From Oidiodendron maius Zn (lineage: Eukaryota > Ascomycota > Leotiomycetes > Myxotrichaceae): a DNA stretch of 64,000 nt. Position numbers and translations under genes: made by a program. The notes beneath the pieces were generated by a model. That model was given only the letters and a program-made list of their open reading frames with translations, searched no databases and had not been told where the DNA came from. Within the stretch, counting starts at the first letter, position 1. Each line of letters opens with the position of its first letter. Positions 20,715-30,043 of this stretch are shown piece after piece. The stretch lies in NCBI GenBank assembly GCA_000827325.1, contig KN832873.1, positions 1,812,245 through 1,876,244 of the forward strand, written 5' to 3'.

Positions 20715-21552
20715 TTTTGATCCACTTTGTGTGTTCGTGACGGATGGGAGCCCAGCATATCATTAAGACATAACACAAATTTCTGCTCCGAAAAGATTTG
20801 GCTTTGAAAATGTTCGATAAGACAAGTAAAATTAAGCATTAATTAGCAACCGGCTGTAATAAACATAGATCAGACATTCGAAGACAAGAGTGCGAAGATG
20901 AAGTGTATTTTGGGAAGAGAGGGGTAATAGATTTGGGTATAAGAAGCTTCTTGGCTTTTATTTCATTTTAATGACGAATTTAAGCTGGTACCCCTTTCTA
21001 CGGCTTCTCGACCATAATTTTCCCCTTTCTCCACTCGAAGTTACTATGGAGCAAGACTGAAAAGTGTAGGAGCAGCTCGCAACAAATAAGGATGGTATAG
21101 TTTAGACTAATGGTAAAATGATATCATGGACGAACGAGCGTTGCAGTTTTAGACAAGTGAATTATATTCTAAAAGCATGCTCTTGGCTGCTAAACGCCCT
21201 TGTACTTGAGAATTTCTAATATGTATAGGGCTAGAGAAATCAAGTCCAAACTGAATCATCTCCATGAAATGCAGAGACTGCCAATATCTCTATTCCAGGG
21301 TAGGATAATTATATGCTTATGCTTCTTAGTACCTCGAAGTTTTCTCAGCTGTGATTGAAAATCAGGCTCTCATTCTATATTGTGCTTTCCGAGGAAAAGG
21401 TAGTCTTCTCTCAGCGGTAAGTCGTCCACCATCTGGGTCACAAATGTTGACTATTGCATCAGCAAAGTGAAGAAGCCCATCACTGGCCCATTGTCTCTGC
21501 CAGCCTAGACGTCTAACACAACGTTAGTAAACCGTTTCATGAGTTTGGAACT
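20715..21552. other. intergenic, AT-rich
   Basis: About 840 bases with no gene, RNA or clear repeat that I can support. The part next to 21552 is probably the 3' UTR of the BTB gene. Confidence 0.45.
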
Positions 21553-22318
21553 TTACTCCACCGTACGCTTCGCTGAGCTCGATTTCGATTTATCTTCAGT
21601 CGAAACGTGATAATCCGATGCGTCAAATTCCCATGGAACTAGTATATGTGGGCGGTAGAAGCGCGATGCGTAGTCGATCAAAAACTCGGCGGGAAATAAC
21701 TGAAGTGTCTCGCGAATATCATCCGGCTTAAGATATGTCGCACATACATCAACTGCAAACTTCTGCAGTTGGCATCCGCCAGCAGTTTCATTGTAGATCT
21801 TCTCAAGCGATCCGATTATAGCCATTCGACAATCCGGCTTTGGCTTGGTCTTAAATAATCGGTCTATAATCGCATTTTGAAGAGCTGGCATGCATAACTT
21901 GTCTGCTAGGATCCAGAGCGTGATAAGGTTTTCATAATCGGTATAATTGTCTGTCGTAACTATTCTTCTAGTGTATATCCATTGTACAAGAAGAGTAACG
22001 ACTTTGTCTTGCGCATCTTCGAGGTGATACGTTTGGGTTTGACCCTCTATAAAATTGCCGTTGAAAGCGGCATGGAAGACAGGAGAATAGTGACACGCAA
22101 AGTCCTTGTGTAGCGTAAATTTGACCGGGTTATCGCTACTACCAACGACCAATGTGACCATAGCAGTTGGAGTCCTTTGAAAAATTAGTCATTAATTAGC
22201 ACAGTACCAAAGAGATCTCGTCATCTTACGTGAAATTCACACGTCTCATCTCTGTACTCTTCTCCGCAGATGTGCGAGATTTGTTAGCTCCTCCAGATTT
22301 AGAAACCTTTTGTGGCAT
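21553..22318 (-). CDS. BTB/POZ domain protein
   Basis: Exons 22230-22318 and 21553-22174 (55-nt intron, CTAAT-type branch) give 236 aa. The N-terminus is basic and Ser-rich (MPQKVSKSGGANKSRTSAEK). The BTB fold spans about residues 36-140: MVTLVVGSSDNPVKFTLHKD, then FACHYSPVFHAAFNGNFIEG and LLVQWIYTRRI, the classic buried core. The tail to 236 is helical and ends in a Ser/Lys-rich patch (DKSKSSSAKRTVE). Stand-alone BTB proteins of this type are very numerous in filamentous ascomycetes. Some act as substrate adaptors of Cul3 ligases; the role of this one is unknown. Confidence 0.85.
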
Positions 22319-22887
22319 TGTGATGTTGTGCCGGGAAATCCGAAGCTTGATATTGAGGTTGATTGAGATATATTGTCGAAAACTGATGATATGTGAATTA
22401 TTATTCTCCTTAAACCTAAGTCGAGGTGAATATACGGCCAATGTGACGGATTTTAGAGTGTGCAAGAATATTGTGGTAGAATGTATACAGGCCGGAGCTC
22501 ACTATTAATGCCTGTCTTTAGTCTGTCGGTAAGACGACTTTAGTAACGGATGTCGTAGATTAGTAGAAGATAATTTCAGTTAAGACGGTCGATCTTGTTC
22601 TTTGATGTACTTTGGGCTTACGAGAGGCCTGCCAGAAGACCGCAGCTGCGGAAGTCTTAGTTATCGCTAGATTTATGCCCACTAAACAATGAAACGTGGT
22701 TCCAGCGGTTTGCAGAAATATCATATCTTCAGGTTACATCTATATATATCACATCGGTAGCAAAGTGAGTGACACATTTGGAGAGGATACCAAGCCTAAA
22801 TTCCATAAGGGCTATGTCAGAAACGCTAAAGTCGTCAAGCGCCACGTCCTCGCTTAGAATATCTTATCCTGAAGTATATTTTACTTC
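22319..22887. other. intergenic, no gene seen
   Basis: 569 bases between the BTB gene promoter and the 3' end of the J-protein gene. It is AT-rich, with no coding frame or RNA supported. Confidence 0.45.
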
Positions 22888-23711
22888 CTATATGCCTACA
22901 GCATGGCTGAATACCTTTTGGGCCAGCTGACTCAAGAGCCTCGCTTTATCGTCTTGCGGTAGTTCCTGCAGAACGTCAGCCAATCCATACACTCTATCCT
23001 AAACGCAACGTACTTGGAAAACAGCATAGACACTCTTCCCCTTCGCATCTCTAATCGCACCCAGCCTATTCCCCGCCACAGCTCCAGCTAACATTCCAGG
23101 GAAATTGGCGATAATGAATCCCATCGCACCACCTGACAGACCACCCACCACACTCCAAAACAACCCTGTAGGCTGCCCTTGCTGCTCCGCCATCCCCTCC
23201 TCCCTCAGCATCTCCTCAAACACATCGCCGAACTGTTCATTCTCGAATCTCTCCTTATCCGCTTCGGACCGGGCGTTGAAGCCGAAATTCGACCAGGGAA
23301 AGCCCCCGCGGGTCTCCGCCTCCGGGCCGGGCACCTCCTCGTCAGCAGCTGTTGAGGCCCCGGTATCAAAGCCATGGTATGTGCGCGCGGCATCATAATC
23401 GCGGCGTCTAGTGGGGTCAGAGAGGGTATAATATGCGTCGTTTATCTGCTGGAATTTCCGTGTGCGCGCGGCACGTTCAGGGGAGTCTGCAGGGACTCTG
23501 TCTGGGTGTGTCTTGAGAGCTGCTCTTGGGTTTGCTTAGTTGGTGCTTGTAATGGAAGAGATTGTGAACGTACTTCTTATAGGCATCACGGACTTGCTGC
23601 TGCGTGGCGGTGGGAGGAATACCTAGTGTGGCATCTGTGAGACTGTAAGTTTTCGTATTTGGAGCAAGTGGGGTAGAAATTACAGTAATCGGCTGGGAGT
23701 CTTCCACTCAT
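22888..23711 (-). CDS. J-domain (DnaJ) protein with C-terminal glycine-rich hydrophobic segment
   Basis: There are four exons: 23684-23711, 23574-23634, 23014-23524 and 22888-22965. The introns are 48-54 nt and the product is 225 aa. The J domain occupies residues 8-75: ADYYATLGIPPTATQQQVRD, the catalytic HPD in LKTHPDRVPADSPE, and FQQINDAYYTLSDPTRRRDY. HPD activates Hsp70 ATPase by family knowledge. Residues 140-175 form a Gly/Ala-rich hydrophobic segment (FWSVVGGLSGGAMGFIIANF, PGMLAGAVAGNRLG) that resembles a glycine-zipper membrane or helix-packing motif. There is no zinc-finger region, so it is a type III J protein. The last exon gives LPQDDKARLLSQLAQKVFSH. It is divergent with the His-rich gene. 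Confidence 0.88.
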
Positions 23712-24193
23712 ATTGCAATTTTCGGCCTGCAGTTTCCAAGAGAAGGTAGCAAAGCTATTATAGAGTAGATTGAATGAATGTTGCTGGCCGTAGATCAAAA
23801 AGGGGAAATATCTTAACAACACAGGCCGACATGAAGTTCCAGGCTCTTTGCTCAACCCTACGTCACCCTGTGGCGTAAATACTCAAGCCACATCTCCGCT
23901 TCCTAAATATAGTTAGTTTCCGTTCTCTCCACGCTAGTCAATTCTGGGGTCGTATGTATCACGTGACAATATCCCAGCCTCCCCTGAGTTTCTGCCACTC
24001 GTTTCTGCTTCACCGCCGTTTATTCGCTATTGGGGGGTTGGGTATCTGACATGGAAGCTTCAGAAGAAATAGACCTGCGCGTTCCTATCACATTCTCTCT
24101 CTCCACTCTCACTCCTATCTCTCCAATCTCTCCAATCTCTTTATCCCATTCCAATTATCGCCTCCGTCTAAGTTGGAACAAAATCCCGTCAAT
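23712..24193. promoter_or_regulatory. bidirectional promoter with ATCACGTGAC element
   Basis: 482 bases between divergent start codons. A CACGTG core lies at about 23959-23968, and a C/T-rich repeat (tctccaatc units) lies at about 24115-24140 in the 5' leader of the His-rich gene. Confidence 0.5.
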
Positions 24194-24823
24194 ATGGATT
24201 GGTTTCAAGGTTCCTCAGAAGTCGGCGGTAGCTCTCACCACCGCCATAGCAGCAGCCACCACAAGCACGACTCTAAACACGATTCCAAGCACGACTCACG
24301 CTCCATCTTCGGTGGTCTTGGGAGCCCGCGACACCACTCCTCGCGCTCGTCTTTCTTTGGTATGTGCCTTTGCCTTATCCCTCATCTGTCCCTTGGCTTT
24401 CCAAACCACCGAAGCGAACATGCGAACAAAAGAAAGACAAGCTAATAATCAGCCAATTCCACAGGATTTGGTCGCTCGTCCTCGTACTACAAGCGCTCAC
24501 CTCGTGATGGGTACCTCCGGCGCATATTCCACCGATTGCGGAAGCTACTCCGCGACCTGCTGCACTTCATGAAGAAGAATCCGCTGAAGGTGTTCATGCT
24601 GGTCATCATGCCCCTCATCACAGGCGGCGCGCTGACGACACTGCTGGCGCGATTCGGGGTCAGGCTACCGGCGGGCCTAGATAGGATGTTTGGGGGACGT
24701 GGGGGCAGAGGCATGGAATTTGAGAGGACGAGCGTCGAAGGCCCATTGGCTGCCATCGGGGGATTGAGCAATTTGGCTGGTGGGCTTGGGGGTGTGGCAA
24801 ACGTGGCTAAAATGTTCTTGTGA
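24194..24823 (+). CDS. His/Ser-rich protein with C-terminal membrane segment
   Basis: Exons 24194-24359 and 24465-24823 (105-nt intron) give 174 aa. The N-terminal third is an unusual His/Lys/Ser/Asp low-complexity tract (SSHHRHSSSHHKHDSKHDSK) that may bind metal or act as a disordered linker. The middle is very basic (YLRRIFHRLRKLLRDLLHFM). A hydrophobic span follows (KVFMLVIMPLITGGALTTLL), then a Gly-rich tail. Start ATG 24194 gives MDWFQGSSE. I do not recognise a family; a small membrane-anchored protein is the likely nature. Confidence 0.65.
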
Positions 24824-25093
24824 TCCGCATTGATTTAAATTGGGAGAGAGAGATGATATGAGAATGATTCGAGGCGTTTGGGAGCTGTGAATACCGGTGT
24901 GAAGCTAGCAGGAGTATATCTCCATTTATCTTCTTAGTTTACTTGGGTCATAACTCTAGACTTGGGCGTTTGCTTTTGTAGTTTATTTTATTGCAGTATC
25001 ATAAGCAGGCAGTCCAGTGAATGAATTCATTAAAAAGTAATAGCAAGACTGTCATTGTCTATTGCAAATGCCAATAATAAAGGACCCAATTTA

Positions 25094-26376
25094 TCATCTG
25101 CCCTTACCCTTTTTCCTACCCCCTACAGGTTTCCTGGTTACAGCCCGTTCCTTAGGAGGTTCCTGTTCTTCTACAAAAACCTGCACTCCATTGTTCAAGT
25201 CGTCGCTCTCATCTTCTTCCTCATCACTACTGGTCGCAATACTCTCTGGGCTGTCTCGTTGAGAACTTTTTCTCCTTGACGGCTCAGGACGAGGATCCCT
25301 AGACGAACTAGAAAAGCTTGGTGGATTGCGAGGTAGCGAAGAGTACATAATTTCCGGGGGTCCAGAAACAATGCGCCGGGTTTGGATGTACTGTTGTGGA
25401 ATTGGTGGCGGATGCCCATTGTCAACTTGGTAGCTGAAGGGATCCTGGCCGTGAGGCTGAGAAGAAAGTGAGCTTCGTCTTGAATTCGGAACCCAATCCT
25501 CCTCATCAGGTAGAGGACGACGAGAACCGCTACTTGAAGAAGAGGTGGGCCTTGTGCCATCGGGATAATGACGAGGCTGGCCTTGCTGGTATGCAAGGGA
25601 GGTTGAAGAACGTGGTCGAGTAGGAGAGTTGCGACTTGAGCTTGATTGTGGCGGATAGTATCCCACAGGTGCATAGACACCATCTGCACCACGAACTAGC
25701 ACACCTGGGGGAGCGCCTGATCCCGGTGCCCGTGGATCAAAGTCCTCTGCCCGCTTGGATTTACCCTTTTTCCGACCTGGGACTTCGTCTATTGGCACCG
25801 AGATCAGTCTCTCACTTCGGCGTTTCCTCTCGCCCCCACTGCCTGACCCGCTTCCCTTTTCTCTTATCGCTGCCGCCTGCATACGTTGTCGTCGCCTCTC
25901 CAACGCCTCCAGTTCTTCTGGATTAAGCTTCACTTGGGATTTCCCCTTTTCTTGGGCGCGTCGAATCCGAGCGAGAGCGGACTGTACTAGGGCCTCCTCT
26001 TTATCCCGCAAAGCCATCTGCAGAGCATTACTAGCATCATCCAACTCCGACTCAGAATCGGACGTATCCGAGTCATATGCATAACCTTTCCTAGCCCTAG
26101 GTTGAGAGGACGAACCCGCCCCCGAGAAATGAAGTGAATCATAAGAAATACGTTTCGGATCAAAATTTAGTCCAACGCCTTGCGTATCTGTATCGTCGCT
26201 ATCCAGCTCCTCGATGCGCCCTCCCTGCGACGCCTCCCGCTCCCATCTTACTTCCTGCTCTTGCTCCCACCGTCTCCGTCTCCTGCTCCCCTTCGCGCCA
26301 GGTGGTCTTCCCCATGAGGGCACAAATTTGGGAGATCGCGGCCGACCATCTAGACCGCCTCCCCGGAAAAAGCCTC
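25094..26376 (-). CDS. low-complexity acidic/basic protein of unknown function, start unresolved
   Basis: The frame is open from about 26376 to the stop at 25094 and encodes more than 409 residues, but the first in-frame ATG lies about 100 codons inside. The N-terminus reads DGRPRSPKFVPSWGRPPGAK. There is an acidic segment (YDSDTSDSESELDDAS), a helical stretch of about residues 105-160 (ALRDKEEALVQSALARIRRA), and a Ser/Pro-rich C-terminal half. The end is basic (RKPVGGRKKGKGR), suggesting a nuclear protein. The open region overlaps the last codons of PRA1 on the same strand by about 27 bases. The real start is therefore either a non-ATG codon, an exon lying further upstream, or the result of a base error. 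The composition is consistent and clearly coding. Confidence 0.6.
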
Positions 26377-26880
26377 ATCGATTGGTTTGTCCATAAATGA
26401 GGCGTGTCCTAAAACGCTAACTCCGGTGGCGCCGACGAGCCAGAGGGCGGTATAAATGGGAGATGCAAAGAATCCAAGGGGAACTGCAATTATGAGAAGA
26501 CCGGTATAGAGCTGAGACGAGGTGGCATGGAGTCCACCGATATGCAGGTCTCGTCCTTCCAGCTTTCCGATGCCCCACATACCACCGACGACGAGCACGA
26601 TAACGAAGAGGAGAGTTGGATTCGTGATCAAGCTGTAAATGCTCAGCATGGCAAACACCACAACATAGTTGCTTGAGAAGTATCCCAGGTTGTAGTTGAC
26701 CCGGGACTGCGCCTCGGTGAAGTTCGCCGGCTTGGAGAGACGCTTGATATCGAGAAACTCGGAAATCGGCCTGAGATTGGAGAATCTAGACGCGAGCGAC
26801 TGTGACCGGACTCCGGCAAACCGCTCGGAGAGGTTCAGCCGGGACGTGAAGACATCAAGTGGGATCTGTATTCCCGACAT
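26350..26880 (-). CDS. PRA1/Yip3 family Rab GTPase-interacting membrane protein
   Basis: A single exon of 176 aa with an ATG at 26880. PRA1 proteins bind prenylated Rab GTPases and act in ER-Golgi vesicle traffic. The cytosolic N-terminus carries FLDIKRLSKPANFTEAQSRV, then the family signature NYNLGYFSSNYVVVF. Four hydrophobic spans follow in two pairs (VVFAMLSIYSLITNPTLLFV, IVLVVGGMW; TGLLIIAVPLGFFASPIYTA, LWLVGATGVSVLGHASF). The length is normal. It shares a divergent promoter region with ERJ5. Confidence 0.92.
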   Translation of the reverse strand: MSGIQIPLDVFTSRLNLSERFAGVRSQSLASRFSNLRPISEFLDIKRLSKPANFTEAQSRVNYNLGYFSSNYVVVFAMLSIYSLITNPTLLFVIVLVVGGMWGIGKLEGRDLHIGGLHATSSQLYTGLLIIAVPLGFFASPIYTALWLVGATGVSVLGHASFMDKPIDEAFSGEAV

Positions 26881-27711
26881 GATTCGAATTGGGTGATGAT
26901 ATGGTTAAAACTTAATGGTAGTTGATGAGTTGATTGGCAATGGCCACTGACGGATACAGAAGCAGGAAAATGTCGCGGGTTGCAGGTCAATTGAGTCTGG
27001 GGGGCTTTGTGCCTTTTGTGGAGGAGCGACGAGATCTGTTCAAAAGTTGGACACTTCGTGTCAGCAATGAACCAAGCAGGCAGAGTGGCTGACAAGCGCA
27101 GGCAGCCGGACGGGTAATGATACTGTAGGACGAAATCGTCTCAGCCACTGCTAGGCATCTTCGTACTGACCTTGCACTGACGTGACAGATAAAAGTTGAT
27201 ATCAAGGCAAAGCACACCGTGATGGGGTGGACGCGGCAGATGGGGCAGAGTAGTGACGACGGCGATGGGAAGTTATACAAGTAATTTCTGGCTTTCTCAG
27301 GGGGTCTGGGTCCAGGTCGAGGAAACAAGGCACCAAAGCCTTGTGGCCTCAGGAGCTCTACCCCGTGACCCAGGCTGCTCCTCTCCAGTCTTCGGCCACA
27401 CAGACAAGAAAGCGGCGATGGGGTGGTCGAGCGACACAAGGAGAAGAAAGAGAATGAGAGAGGGAAAAAGAGAGAGACACAAGTGTGTGGCGAGTTGGGC
27501 GGGCGAGGGATTTATCAGTTCTCCCTCTGCTCGCGCCCGCATCTCACTGCAGTGCGTCGATGGACGTCGTATAGCAGCACAGTGCAGTGCCACTCTGACA
27601 ACTAGCGAGGCGGCACTCCCTACCGGCCCCCGAGACACTTAGAAAATAAAAAGTTCCCGCGCTCTCATTACGACACATCAGCGGTGAACATTCCCCGCGA
27701 CAACCAACAAG
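26881..27711. promoter_or_regulatory. divergent promoter region PRA1 / ERJ5
   Basis: 831 bases with several overlapping short frames, none convincing. A purine-rich GAGAAAGAG stretch lies at 27439-27480. The 5' leader of ERJ5 starts near 27640. Confidence 0.5.
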
Positions 27712-29045
27712 ATGAGGCTATCTTTCTTTACGGTGGGCATACTGGCCTGCCTGCTGGCCCTGGTTGCTGCGTGGAGCAAAGAAGGTGCGTTTTCTGCAGC
27801 TGAGACCTCTCCCCTTGGTGCCCGATCCTCCTCCAAAACGTGTCCAGAACTGACGCGCCCGTTACAGATCAGGAGATCTTTCGCCTGCGCGCCGAAGTTG
27901 AGGCTTCCGAGGGCGAGGGCGTTACATTCTACGACTTCGTAGGCGTGTCACGATCTGCCAGCCAGGACGAGATCAACAAGGCCTACCGCAAGAAGTCGAA
28001 GCTGCTGCACCCCGATAAGGTTAAGCAGCAATTCATTGCTGACAAGTCCACGAGCAAGCCCAAATCGAAGGGTGATAGCAAAAAGCCTGGGGTGAACGTC
28101 TCCAAAGGCCCCTCAAAGTCTGAAATCAGAGCCGCGGCGAAGGCCGCCAGCGACCGCTTTGCGCGTCTGGGTATAGTTACCAACATCCTACGCGGCGAAG
28201 GTCGTGATCGCTATGATCGCTTCCTGGCCAATGGCTTCCCAACATGGAAGGGGACCGGTTATTACTATGCGCGCTTTAGACCTGGCTTAGGCACGGTCCT
28301 GACTGGGCTATTCGTCTTCGTCGGCGGTGGTGGACACTGGCTCGCACTCTACATGAGCTGGCACAGACAACAGGAGTTCGTTCAACGTTATATCAAGTTC
28401 GCGCGCCACGCTGCTTGGGGAGATAACCTGGGGATTCCAGGACTGGATGTCGGAACCGGCAGTGGTACTGCTACACCAGCAACTGGCGAGGACGGAGAGG
28501 CGATTGCTCAGCCAATAAACCGTAAACAGAGGCGCCAACAAGAAAAGGATGCCAAAAAGGACAAATCCAAGAAGATCAAGTCTGCAAAGGCATCTCCGGC
28601 TGCTACACCCCCAGTTGGCGCTACTGGGCCTAGGAAGCGTGTTGTCGCAGAAAACGGAAAGGTTTTGGTTGTCGACTCGATCGGCCAAGTCTACCTTGAA
28701 CAGGCTGACGAGGATGGGAATAACCATGAATTTTTACTTGATGTATGTACTACCATAACTTGATACCAGACCCTACTAACTAGCGCCCGAAAGCCAAATG
28801 AATTCCCCCGACCCACGATCAAGGATACTGCATTCTACCGCCTCCCGATATGGGCTTTCAAGAACATCATCGGACGCGCATTTATAAAGGCACCAGCAGA
28901 AGAAGAGATGGAGAAAGTAGATGAGATTGAACCCTCTGGGGGTAGCTCGGGGCCAGAGGATTTCGAGGTTCTGGAAAAGGAGAAGTTAACGGCGCCAAAT
29001 GGAAATGGAAAGGCAAACAAAAGGAATAAGAAGGGGAGAAAGTGA
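27712..29045 (+). CDS. ERJ5: ER membrane J-domain protein Erj5
   Basis: The exons are 27712-27784, 27868-28742 and 28794-29045 (399 aa). Erj5 is a type I ER membrane J protein that supports Hsp70/Kar2 in folding. The signal peptide is MRLSFFTVGILACLLALVAA. The luminal J domain spans about residues 45-130: TFYDFVGVSRSASQDEINKA, HPD in LLHPDKVK, with a Lys/Ser-rich insert before DRFARLGIVTNILRGEGRDR. The membrane span is LGTVLTGLFVFVGGGGHWLA. The cytosolic part is Lys-rich. The last exon supplies the conserved PNEFPRPTIKDTAFYRLPIW and a basic end. The exon 3 acceptor is the AAG at 28793, not the TAG ten bases earlier, because only that choice keeps the family sequence in frame. Confidence 0.92.
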
Positions 29046-30043
29046 AAATGTTTCCAACTTGAAGTTGTAGACTATCGGCTGTTTCTGTAGAATAGAAAAT
29101 AGATATCATTAGGTCTTCAGTGGCTTGACTCAAACATACGTTCCAGAAAATGCGAAGTGTGAACAACTTTACCAACTAATCTTAGCCTGAATTTCCCAAT
29201 GCGACAGGCATCACACTGGCTTGACCTCTTTGTCCAATCATATCCTGCATACAGTTTTGATGAACTTCGCAAAAACAACAGCACTCTAAACTTTTGCGTT
29301 GCTAAAACCTTCAATATATGTTTCTTCAACGGTGCTCAAAACTGTCGAGAGAATCAGCCTTACCTTAAAAGTTTCAAACACAGCAAATGCTTGTAAAAGA
29401 CCATATTATCCTACTATATTAGGACCTAATCTTCTTTGCATACTAGCCATTGGCATTCTATGTATCCGCCACAGGAACATAAGCAATGTTAACATTTTAA
29501 CACCAGCCTCAAGGAATACAGTTACATCCCATGTCTCTGCCTCGTGCAGGGATCGCAAGTATCACGTGATACTTACATAAGCAGATCCCGTCAATCGGTG
29601 AATCACCGAATCAACGGTCTTGGTAAACAAGTTCAACTTCGTTTTGCTGCACACTGTACGAACCAACTCAGTCTGATCCTTTGATCAACGCTGAAGGAAT
29701 TTTAATTTCCCTTAAGAGTGCTGGGAATGAGACGCTCTTCTGACATTTCATCAGTCAAGTTCCGAAAGTTCAGATTCGTATTCTTGCAATTCTATTGGTC
29801 CGTGCTTTGTCACGTGATCTAAACTGGTCCAATCACTGCTCTATAGAAAGAATAGCCTTTGAATTGTCAATTACCCGTGCCTTTTTCTGAGGTATAAACG
29901 TAGGAATGAAAACAAGCACCTGAGACATTCATCTTTCAGATGTATTGTTCTTAAATGTGAAGGTATTTTGATTATATTATATTAGTATTACGTTTTAGTC
30001 ATCTCGACTCAAAAGTGTGTCGGTTTGCAAAACTGATATTTCT
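29046..30043. other. convergent 1-kb intergenic region with 18-bp palindrome
   Basis: This lies between the 3' ends of ERJ5 and the alpha-galactosidase gene. No coding region is supported. It contains a perfect 18-bp palindrome (AAGTATCACGTGATACTT, 29557-29574) and a second TCACGTGAT at about 29811-29819. Such E-boxes are promoter-type signals and are unexpected between two 3' ends. Confidence 0.5.

Noticed and set aside
16160-21550. CRISPR array or tRNA cluster in the gene-poor island
   Set aside because: No regularly spaced identical repeats and no tRNA-like box A/box B pairs were seen; this is eukaryotic nuclear DNA.
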